Under the pieces are notes generated by a model. That model searched no databases and was not told where the DNA came from. It was given only the letters and a program-made list of their open reading frames with translations. Below are positions 1-5,051 of a stretch of 5,637 bases of DNA, piece by piece. A program made the translations under genes and the position numbers. Source of the stretch: Rickettsia typhi (GTDB lineage: Bacteria > Pseudomonadota > Alphaproteobacteria > Rickettsiales > UBA1997); the NCBI GenBank assembly GCA_945906835.1, contig CAMDRL010000097.1:1-5637 (forward strand), written 5' to 3'. The first letter of the stretch is position 1. The number at the start of each line of letters is the position of its first letter.

Positions 1-346
1 AAGAAAAATCTTGGAAAAATTTAACAACTTTGGATAGAAGAGTTTTGTTTTATTATTAAAATCAAAATCATGATGTGAAAATAGATTTTCAATCACTATA
101 TAAAGAGTCGCAAGCTAATCAAAAAGCAGAGCTTACTATTAGGTCTCAAGGTTATGTTTTTGATGTAAAAAAAATAGATGATCTAAAGAAGGTTATGAGT
201 TACGCAAAGAAGGTTATGAGTTGCGCTGCAGAAGAAACTCCAAAAAGTTCCATTAAAAATCCTGTGGCTGAAAGATTGGCAGAAATGCCGCGCGCAAAAG
301 GTCAGAAAACTTCTTCTAACTTCCGTCATCAAACGCTCCTTCATCT
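1..346. other. Left flank with no confidently assigned gene
   Basis: This stretch lies beyond the 3' end of ccmH. On the + strand, frame 3 is open from position 3 to a TAA at 57-59 (ending ..RRVLFYY). That could be the tail of a gene entering from the left, but 18 codons are too few to judge. After that stop comes the small ORF at 75-350, described separately. No tRNA, rRNA or transposase remnant was recognised. Positions about 285-345 are locally richer in G+C (for example GCCGCGCGC at 286-294) than the surrounding AT-rich DNA. It may be a decaying gene or repeat-derived spacer. Confidence 0.4.
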
Positions 347-350
347 TTAA
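75..350 (+). CDS. Small hypothetical ORF of 91 codons, doubtful
   Basis: I do not recognise this protein. The frame opens with GTG at 75 and there is no Shine-Dalgarno sequence; the nearby ATGs at 70 and 73 are in another frame and hit TGA at 76. The in-frame upstream stop is TAA at 57-59. The product would be hydrophilic and lysine-rich, with no signal peptide or membrane segment. Residues 38-44 (KKVMSYA) and 45-51 (KKVMSCA) are an in-frame duplication from a 21-bp tandem repeat. The tail (about residues 72-91) comes from a locally GC-richer stretch, and the TAA overlaps the stop of the convergent ccmH. The composition looks protein-like in the first 60 residues, so it may be a real small gene, a fragment of a larger lost gene, or chance. 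A functional assignment is not possible. Confidence 0.3.
   Translation: MKIDFQSLYKESQANQKAELTIRSQGYVFDVKKIDDLKKVMSYAKKVMSCAAEETPKSSIKNPVAERLAEMPRAKGQKTSSNFRHQTLLHL
185..226 (+). repeat. 21-bp tandem duplication, two copies
   Basis: Positions 185-205 and 206-226 are adjacent copies of a 21-bp unit beginning AAAGAAGGTTATGAGTT. They differ at one base (A at 202, G at 223). Because 21 is a multiple of three, the small ORF at 75-350 stays open and gains seven residues. The near-identity suggests a recent slippage or duplication event. Confidence 0.9.
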
Positions 351-784
351 CCGCTCCGAAATCCTGAACTTGTTTCAGGATTTCTTCCTTTTTCAAAAAA
401 TAATTTACCAATTTTAACTAACAAAAACACCGCAAATAAAACTGGTAAAAGCCAAAGCATAAAATTATTTTTGCCAAAATCAGTTGAAGTCAAAATATCT
501 TCACCAAATTCTGCCACAAGTTCAGTTTTAATTTCTTTATCACTTTTTCCTTCGGTGATTTTTTTTCTGATTAATTTTCTCATTTCAAAAGAAAATTCTG
601 TTGCGGAGCTTTCAATTACTTGACCTTCGCAAACAAGGCAACGCACTTCTAAAAATAGGTTTCTGGCTCTTTGTTCTTGGGCTTCGTCAGCAAGATGAGT
701 TTCGGGAGATAGGGCAAAAGAATTGCCAGAGAAAAATGATAAGAAAAATAATAAAAATGCTGTGAGTTGAAGAAATAATTTCAT
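347..784 (-). CDS. ccmH: Cytochrome c-type biogenesis protein CcmH/CycL
   Basis: CcmH is a membrane-anchored periplasmic thioredoxin-like protein of the System I cytochrome c maturation pathway. It keeps the CXXCH cysteines of apocytochrome c reduced for haem attachment. The 145 residues start with a hydrophobic signal segment (about 3-19, likely cleavage near SFA, 22-24). The redox motif RCLVC follows (Cys49 and Cys52, within VRCLVCEGQ; the common form is LRCPxCQNQ). A membrane helix lies at about 107-126 (FMLWLLPVLFAVFLLVKIG). The length fits the short CcmH form without a fused CcmI domain. The ATG lies three bases after the dapF stop and has an AGGA Shine-Dalgarno sequence inside the dapF end, so translational coupling to dapF is likely. 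The last residues (RNPETSSGFRSG) are encoded by a palindromic repeat and are probably not ancestral. No other ccm gene is in the window. Confidence 0.9.
   Translation of the reverse strand: MKLFLQLTAFLLFFLSFFSGNSFALSPETHLADEAQEQRARNLFLEVRCLVCEGQVIESSATEFSFEMRKLIRKKITEGKSDKEIKTELVAEFGEDILTSTDFGKNNFMLWLLPVLFAVFLLVKIGKLFFEKGRNPETSSGFRSG
358..384. repeat. Short palindromic repeat inside the 3' end of ccmH
   Basis: Arms at 358-368 (GAAATCCTGAA) and 374-384 (TTCAGGATTTC) are perfect 11-base complements around a 5-base loop. The core CCTGAAACAAGTTCAGG (minus strand) resembles a dispersed palindrome that I recall from many alphaproteobacterial genomes. That family assignment is from memory and was not searched. 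It is translated as the last residues of CcmH. No T-tract follows on the minus strand, so an intrinsic terminator role is not supported. Confidence 0.7.
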
Positions 785-787
785 TGG

Positions 788-1615
788 TTAAATTCCTACA
801 ATTCCATCAAAAGTTTTTTCATAGCCGCCAGTCATTATAACGGCAGAATTTTCACCATTCCACTGTATAATTAAATCTCCGCCTTTAAAGCGAGTTGTAA
901 TTTTTTTTGATTTTACCAAATTATTTTTGATTGCTAAAATTCCTACCGCGCAAGCTCCTGTGCCGCAAGCTAAAGTTTCTGAGGCGCCGCGCTCCCAAAC
1001 TCTTACCTCAATTAAATTGTCAGATAAAATTTTGGCAAATTCAACATTCGTTCTTTCTGGAAACAGAGAATCATTTTCAACTTTAGATCCAATTTCAAAA
1101 AAATCTTTATCAGCCAAAGGTTGATTTATGAAGGTTACAGCATGAGGATTTCCAACATTGACACAAGAAAATTCAAAATTATGAAGAGAAATTTTTTGAC
1201 TATTTCTTTCTTGAGATAAAGGAATTTTTTGCCAATTGAAATTTGGAATTCCCATATCAACTGAGATAAAATTACCATCTTGCCAACATTTTAAAATTCC
1301 CGCAGCGGTTTCTATTTTTACCTCATTTATTTTTGGTAAATTGTTAGAAAGTAAATTCATTAAAATTGCAGCAACGCAGCGGGTGGCATTTCCACAAGCG
1401 CCAGACAAAGATCCGTCGGAATTATAAATTTCCATAAAGCAGTCCGCTTCTGAAGAATTTTTTATGATTATCAATTGATCACAGCCAATATTTTTGCGGT
1501 TGGAAAGTTTAGAGACTTGGGAAGTGGAAAGATTTATTTCTTGTTTACGAGCATCGAAAATGATAAAATCATTTCCTGCGCCGCTCATTTTTGTGAAGGG
1601 GATTTTTTTTGTCAT
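788..1615 (-). CDS. dapF: Diaminopimelate epimerase
   Basis: DapF converts LL-diaminopimelate to meso-diaminopimelate in the cytoplasm. The product serves peptidoglycan cross-linking and is the precursor of lysine. The start chosen is ATG at 1613-1615, giving 275 residues that begin MTKKIPFTKMSGAGNDF, the usual N-terminus of the family. In this numbering the two catalytic cysteines are Cys74 (in SGACGNATR) and Cys217 (in ETLACGTGACA), almost exactly the E. coli positions (73 and 217). Other family signatures are GCDQ near residue 44, a NVGNPHAV stretch, PERTNVEF and RVWERGA. The frame stays open upstream to an ATG at 1663 and a TTG at 1675, but those extra residues are encoded by a hairpin-bearing repeat and have no family match. 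There is no clear Shine-Dalgarno sequence at 1615. ccmH follows after three bases, so the two are probably one transcript. Confidence 0.96.
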   Translation of the reverse strand: MTKKIPFTKMSGAGNDFIIFDARKQEINLSTSQVSKLSNRKNIGCDQLIIIKNSSEADCFMEIYNSDGSLSGACGNATRCVAAILMNLLSNNLPKINEVKIETAAGILKCWQDGNFISVDMGIPNFNWQKIPLSQERNSQKISLHNFEFSCVNVGNPHAVTFINQPLADKDFFEIGSKVENDSLFPERTNVEFAKILSDNLIEVRVWERGASETLACGTGACAVGILAIKNNLVKSKKITTRFKGGDLIIQWNGENSAVIMTGGYEKTFDGIVGI

Positions 1616-1655
1616 TAGAAATTTCGTAATGTGATTCTTAATGAATCCGGTGCTA

Positions 1656-1676
1656 GTTGGCATTTGTAATGCCAAC
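1656..1676. repeat. REP-like hairpin in the dapF leader
   Basis: Arms GTTGGCATT (1656-1664) and AATGCCAAC (1668-1676) are perfect 9-bp complements around a 3-base loop. The flank at 1616-1655 (TTTCGTAATG.., AATCCGGTGCTA) lies between the hairpin and the dapF start. The layout resembles REP-type repetitive extragenic elements, but only one copy is in the window, so the family assignment is inference. If the promoter at 1691-1696 is real, the hairpin lies in the 5' leader of the dapF mRNA. Confidence 0.6.
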
Positions 1677-1690
1677 TTATGTTTATTAAA

Positions 1691-1696
1691 ATTATA
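1691..1696 (-). promoter_or_regulatory. Possible -10 box for dapF-ccmH
   Basis: The minus strand reads TATAAT here, a perfect sigma70-type -10 hexamer, about 75 bases upstream of the dapF ATG and downstream of the efp terminator hairpin. No good -35 hexamer sits at 16-18 bases; the sequence there is only A/T. In DNA this AT-rich the match could be chance. Confidence 0.35.
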
Positions 1697-1731
1697 AAAG
1701 TTAGAAAAATTAAAATTTTAGCAAACAACAA

Positions 1732-1754
1732 GGTCGGGTTTACAAAACCCGACC
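1732..1754 (-). terminator. Likely rho-independent terminator of efp
   Basis: GGTCGGGTTT (1732-1741) pairs perfectly with AAACCCGACC (1745-1754), giving a 10-bp GC-rich stem and a 3-base loop. It starts 32 bases past the efp stop. On the minus strand the stem is followed by TTGTTGTTTGC and then an AT-rich run, a broken but T-rich tract. In the + direction no T-tract follows and no + strand gene needs it. It would separate pntB-efp from dapF-ccmH. Confidence 0.7.
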
Positions 1755-1786
1755 AGCATTAGGTTTATAGCCAGAGCAATATAAAG

Positions 1787-2353
1787 TTATTTCTTAGCTC
1801 TTTCCACATAAGAAGAATCTTCAGTCTTCACAATAATTCTATCACCAGTTGCAACAAAAGGTGGAACTAAAACTCTCACACCATTATCCATAATTGCAGG
1901 CTTGTAAGAAGCGCTGGCAGTTTGTCCTTTTACCACAGCGTCAGCCTGAACAACTTCTAAAGTAACAGTTTCAGGAAGTCTGATTGAAATTGGTTTATCA
2001 TTGCAATATTCAACATCAATATCCATGCCGTCTTGCAAGAATGGTAAAGCATCGCCAACTAAATCTTTATGAAGATTAAATTGTTCAAAAGTTGTCATAT
2101 CCATAGCAACCAAATCATCTTGGTCCATATATTGATATTGATAATGTTTTTGCTCAACATAGGCAACATCAACATCTTCGCTTGAATTGTAGCGAGTATT
2201 AGTTTTGGTGCCAGTAACAATATTCTTCATTTCAATTTGAATATACGCGCCGCCTTTACCGGGTTTTACATGTTCGCGTTTTAAAACTGACCAAAGTTGA
2301 TTTTGATATTCGATGACATTTCCTACCCTTAAAGAATTTGCGTTGGTTTTCAT
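1787..2353 (-). CDS. efp: Translation elongation factor P
   Basis: EF-P binds ribosomes between the P and E sites and relieves stalling at consecutive prolines. The 188 residues match the family length. Three beta-rich domains are expected: a KOW-like N-terminal domain (about 1-63) and two OB-type domains (about 64-127 and 128-188). The modification loop reads KPGKGGAY with the target lysine at residue 33, equivalent to E. coli Lys34, which is beta-lysylated by EpmA. An arginine-type (rhamnosylated) loop is excluded. The C-terminal signature (VVKGQTASASYKPA.., GVRVLVPPF, SYVERAK) is typically alphaproteobacterial. No modification enzyme is in the window. The ATG at 2351-2353 has an A-rich leader without a Shine-Dalgarno sequence. 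The gene lies 35 bases behind pntB with no terminator between, so co-transcription is likely. Confidence 0.97.
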   Translation of the reverse strand: MKTNANSLRVGNVIEYQNQLWSVLKREHVKPGKGGAYIQIEMKNIVTGTKTNTRYNSSEDVDVAYVEQKHYQYQYMDQDDLVAMDMTTFEQFNLHKDLVGDALPFLQDGMDIDVEYCNDKPISIRLPETVTLEVVQADAVVKGQTASASYKPAIMDNGVRVLVPPFVATGDRIIVKTEDSSYVERAKK

Positions 2354-2388
2354 TTTGTTTATTTTTGATTTTAATAAATTGAGCGGTT

Positions 2389-3780
2389 CTAAGCTAATCC
2401 TCTAACAACCTCTTCAACAACTTTTTTAGCATCGCCAAAAACCATTAAAGTATTATCGGTAAAGAATAATTCATTTTCAACACCAGCATAACCAGCATTC
2501 ATTGATCTTTTAACAAAGAATACTGTTTTTGCTAAACCAACATCTAAAATTGGCATGCCATAAATTGGACTGGTTTTATCAGTTTTGGCGGCAGGGTTTG
2601 TAACATCATTAGCACCAATTACGAAAACGATATCAGTGGATTTAAAATCACCATTAATTTCTTCAAGTTCAAAAACTTTTTCATAATCAATGTTAGCTTC
2701 AGCTAAAAGCACATTCATATGTCCAGGCATTCTGCCAGCAACTGGGTGAATAGCGAATTTTACATCAATTCCTTCTTTTTCAAGAAAGTGAGTCATTTCG
2801 GCAACTGCGTGTTGCGCGCCTGCAACCGCCATTCCATATCCGGGAACGATGATTACTGAAGATGCGCTTTTCATCATGTAAGCTACATCTTCAGGGCTTG
2901 CTTGTTTGATTGGTTTTTGTTCTTTTGCTTCTGCGCCAGATGCCACTTTAACTTGCTCTCCAAAGCTGCTGAAAATTACATTAAAGATAGAACGATTCAT
3001 AGCTTTACACATGATATAGCTAAGAATTGCACCACTTGCGCCAACTAAAGCGCCAGTAATTATTAGAAGAGGATTAGCAAGAGTGAAACCAATACCGCTT
3101 GCTGCCCAACCTGAATAAGAGTTTAACATTGAAACTACAACTGGCATATCAGCGCCACCAACTGGGGCAATCAATATGAAGCCAATGAAGAAAGATAATA
3201 AAGTTAAAGCGATGAAAAGGAATTTTGAGCCAAATATAATAAATAAAATAAGAAGTGCTGCTAAGGCGATGGCGCTGTATTTAGCAACTTTTTGAGTATC
3301 TTTAAAGAAAGAAAATCTTGAATTCATATTGCCGTTAAGTTTCAAAAAGGCAACAATGGAGCCAGTGAATGTGATGGCGCCAATTGCAACTCCAAGCCCC
3401 ATTTCAACTAAACTGCCAGTTTTTATTTTACCATCAGCAAGAATATGAAATGCCTCTGGCATCCATAATGCGCAAGCTGCAATTAATACTGCAGCTAAAC
3501 CAACTAAAGAGTGGAAGCCAGCAACTAATTGTGGCATGGCAGTCATTTTTACTTTTTTAGCAATGAACCATCCAATACCACCACCAATTGCTAAAGCTAA
3601 AATTATGAGAAATTGATTATGAACTTGCGGTAAAAATAAAGTGGTAAAAATTGCCAGTCCCATACCAGCCATGCCGAAGTAATTACCAATGCGCGAAGTC
3701 TTTTGCGAAGAAAGTCCGTATAAAGATAAGATGAATAAAATTGCTGAAATTAAATAAGAGAAGGCAAAAATATTGCTCAT
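2389..3780 (-). CDS. pntB: NAD(P) transhydrogenase subunit beta
   Basis: PntB is the inner-membrane beta subunit of the proton-translocating transhydrogenase. The enzyme uses the proton gradient to reduce NADP+ with NADH. The 463 residues match the family (E. coli 462) from end to end, so the ATG at 3778-3780 is secure. Residues about 5-260 form the membrane domain. It carries His90 (in FHSLVGLAAV) and Asp211 and Asn220 (in GGADMPVVVSMLNSYSGWAA), counterparts of E. coli residues tied to proton transfer. After a linker (about 275-295) comes the NADP(H)-binding domain III: GYGMAVA at 314-320, HPVAGRMPGHMNVLLAEA at 345-362, GANDVTNPAA at 389-398 and KRSMNAGYAG at 424-433. The partner pntA (or pntAA/pntAB), usually just upstream, is absent; kdsD is there instead. 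No Shine-Dalgarno sequence is seen. It is intact and likely functional if the alpha subunit is encoded elsewhere. Confidence 0.97.
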   Translation of the reverse strand: MSNIFAFSYLISAILFILSLYGLSSQKTSRIGNYFGMAGMGLAIFTTLFLPQVHNQFLIILALAIGGGIGWFIAKKVKMTAMPQLVAGFHSLVGLAAVLIAACALWMPEAFHILADGKIKTGSLVEMGLGVAIGAITFTGSIVAFLKLNGNMNSRFSFFKDTQKVAKYSAIALAALLILFIIFGSKFLFIALTLLSFFIGFILIAPVGGADMPVVVSMLNSYSGWAASGIGFTLANPLLIITGALVGASGAILSYIMCKAMNRSIFNVIFSSFGEQVKVASGAEAKEQKPIKQASPEDVAYMMKSASSVIIVPGYGMAVAGAQHAVAEMTHFLEKEGIDVKFAIHPVAGRMPGHMNVLLAEANIDYEKVFELEEINGDFKSTDIVFVIGANDVTNPAAKTDKTSPIYGMPILDVGLAKTVFFVKRSMNAGYAGVENELFFTDNTLMVFGDAKKVVEEVVRGLA

Positions 3781-3819
3781 ATATGTGGAAGTGTTTAGTA
3801 AGTTAATAGCGATTTTGGT

Positions 3820-3848
3820 AATTTAGCTTTTGGTGATTTTAAATGCAA
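3820..3848 (-). promoter_or_regulatory. Possible promoter of pntB-efp
   Basis: On the minus strand a TTGCAT -35-like hexamer (3843-3848) is followed after 17 bases by a TAAATT -10-like hexamer (3820-3825). This is about 40 bases upstream of the pntB ATG and just downstream of the palindrome at 3870-3948. The spacing is ideal, but both hexamers are imperfect and the DNA is AT-rich, so this is tentative. Confidence 0.3.
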
Positions 3849-3869
3849 TCTTGCTTAACTATATGCAAC

Positions 3870-3948
3870 TGTCATCATGAACGAAGTGAAGGATCTCTTG
3901 AGATAAGACAACATACTCAATAGATCCTTCACTTCGCTCAGGATGACA
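3870..3948. repeat. Long dispersed-type palindrome between kdsD and pntB
   Basis: The arms 3870-3896 and 3922-3948 are complementary over 27 bases with two mismatches (3877/3941 and 3881/3937). An inner TTGAG/CTCAA stem (3898-3902 with 3916-3920) extends it past one mismatch, leaving a 13-base loop. The right arm read on the minus strand is TGTCATCCTGAGCGAAGTGA.., a motif I recall as widespread intergenic repeats in many bacterial genomes (from memory, not searched). It begins 6 bases past the kdsD stop. No T-tract follows on the minus strand, so it is not a standard terminator, though it could stabilise the kdsD mRNA 3' end. Confidence 0.9.
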
Positions 3949-3954
3949 AGTTAA

Positions 3955-4914
3955 TTAAGCTACACCAATTCTCAAACAATCATGAATATGTAAAACCCCA
4001 ATAACTTTTCTATCATTGGCTACAAATAAACTTGTAATAGATTTCTTATTCATCAAAGCAATGGCATCAACCGCCAACATATTCTCCTCAATAACCGCAG
4101 GATTTTTAGTCATTATTTCCTTGGCAGTTTTTTCTAAAAAATCTGGCGCAATATGTCTTCTCAAATCACCATCAGTAACAATTCCAATCAGATTTTTTTC
4201 TTGGTCAAGCACGCCAGTACAGCCTAAATGTTTAGAAGTTATTTCAATTAAAGCTTCAGACATTTTTTTATCTTGATCAATCAAAGGAATTTGCGAATCT
4301 TTACGCATAATATCTTTAACGCGAATAAAGGCAGCACCAAGTTTTCCACCCGGATGAAACACGCCAAAATTCTCGTCATTAAAATTTTTAGCATCAATTA
4401 AGCTAACTGCAATTGCGTCACCCAAAGCCAACATCATAGTTGTTGAAGTTGTAGGAGCATTAACTTTATTTGCTTCGGGAATTTTAGATAAAACAAAGGC
4501 GATGGTGCTAGATTTTACAAGCTCTGATTCCGCTCTTCTAACCATAGCAATAATAGGAATTTCAAATCTGCGACAATAAAAAATAATATCGCGTAACTCC
4601 TTGGTTTCGCCAGAATTTGACAATAATATTACTACATCATCGTTGGTAATCATGCCAAGATCACCGTGGCTAGCTTCGGCAGGGTGAATGAAAAAAGCGG
4701 GAGTTCCAGTTGAAGCTAAAGTAGCGGCAATTTTATTGCCAATATGTCCGCTTTTCCCCATGCCGCTAACAACAACGCGACCTTTGCAATTTAAAATTAG
4801 GTCAATTGCTTTAACATAATTTTCGTTAAAACAGCTAAATAAAGAATTTAATCCTTCAATTTCAGTTTGAATGGTTTTGATTGCTGAATCTATATAGAAT
4901 TTTTTATCTTGCAT
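3955..4914 (-). CDS. kdsD: Arabinose-5-phosphate isomerase (KdsD/KpsF/GutQ family)
   Basis: This enzyme interconverts D-ribulose 5-phosphate and D-arabinose 5-phosphate in the cytoplasm, the first committed step towards Kdo, the inner sugar of LPS. The 319 residues have the complete family plan: an N-terminal SIS sugar-isomerase domain (about 35-195) and two CBS domains (about 203-260 and 267-319). SIS motifs visible are GMGKSGHIG at 51-59 (Lys54), HPAEASHGDLGM at 77-88, LSNSGET at 98-104, APTTSTTMMLALGDA at 153-167 and FHPGGKLG at 186-193 (His187, equivalent to the catalytic histidine of E. coli KdsD). CBS marks are IVTDGDLRRHI and a final IGVLHIHDCLR. The TTSTTMMLALGDA form fits alphaproteobacteria. 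The usual neighbours kdsC and lptCAB are not here. The ATG at 4912-4914 has no Shine-Dalgarno sequence. GutQ- or KpsF-type paralogues share the fold, but a single LPS copy is the simplest reading. Confidence 0.95.
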   Translation of the reverse strand: MQDKKFYIDSAIKTIQTEIEGLNSLFSCFNENYVKAIDLILNCKGRVVVSGMGKSGHIGNKIAATLASTGTPAFFIHPAEASHGDLGMITNDDVVILLSNSGETKELRDIIFYCRRFEIPIIAMVRRAESELVKSSTIAFVLSKIPEANKVNAPTTSTTMMLALGDAIAVSLIDAKNFNDENFGVFHPGGKLGAAFIRVKDIMRKDSQIPLIDQDKKMSEALIEITSKHLGCTGVLDQEKNLIGIVTDGDLRRHIAPDFLEKTAKEIMTKNPAVIEENMLAVDAIALMNKKSITSLFVANDRKVIGVLHIHDCLRIGVA

Positions 4915-5051
4915 AATTTTGGGTTGTTGAATTATCTTTTCAATATGTCATCTTGAGGCAAAGCCGAAGGATCTCTTTCAATTTCACGAGATGTTTCGCT
5001 TTGCTCAACAATTACACTCTCTATTATAAATAATACATACAGAATCTAATT
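4915..5051. promoter_or_regulatory. Divergent kdsD/pyrE intergenic region
   Basis: These 137 bases must hold the start signals for both genes, with a palindromic repeat (4953-5008) in the middle. For pyrE (+), TTGCTC at 5001-5006 and TATAAA at 5025-5030 are 18 bases apart; the -35-like part lies in the right arm of the repeat. For kdsD (-), GATAAT (4931-4936) with TTGCCT (4956-4961) at 19 bases is weaker, and its -35 would lie in the left arm. No operator or riboswitch was recognised. All promoter calls here are tentative. Confidence 0.35.
4946..5008. repeat. Imperfect palindrome related to the 3870-3948 repeat
   Basis: The left half begins TGTCATCTTGAGGCAAAGCC and runs to GAAGGATCTC, sharing the TGTCATC.TGAG..GAAGGATCT pattern of the repeat at 3870-3948. 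Its stem pairs TTGAG (4953-4957), CAAAGC (4959-4964), GAA (4966-4968) and ATCTC (4971-4975, all but the last base matched to the facing GAGAT at 4988-4992) with the facing strand up to CTCAA at 5004-5008. Two single-base bulges (4958 and 4965) and a 2-base mismatch interrupt it. The symmetry is more eroded than in the other copy, suggesting an older or differently diverged member. Confidence 0.75.

Noticed and set aside
1..59. C-terminal end of a gene entering from the left in frame 3
   Set aside because: Only 18 codons are visible with no recognisable motif, so it is mentioned in the left-flank entry but not called as a gene.
185..226. CRISPR-like or other spaced repeat array
   Set aside because: There are only two directly adjacent units with no spacers and no cas genes nearby.
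927..1427. Open frames on the + strand at 927-1124 and 1236-1427
   Set aside because: They lie fully antisense to dapF, whose motifs are unmistakable; no independent start signals or family features are seen.
1616..1675. Upstream starts for dapF (TTG at 1675 or ATG at 1663)
   Set aside because: The added residues are encoded by a hairpin repeat and have no family match. Starting at 1615 puts the catalytic cysteines at 74 and 217, as in E. coli.
2381..2388. GAGCGGTT shared with the reverse complement of 350-357
   Set aside because: It is an 8-base match without extension on either side, within chance expectation for two short spacers.
3870..3948. Intrinsic terminator for kdsD
   Set aside because: The hairpin is very long and no T-tract follows on the minus strand; a dispersed repeat explains it better.
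4016..4276. Open frame on the + strand inside kdsD
   Set aside because: It is antisense to the CBS domains of kdsD and has the low-complexity composition expected of a shadow frame.
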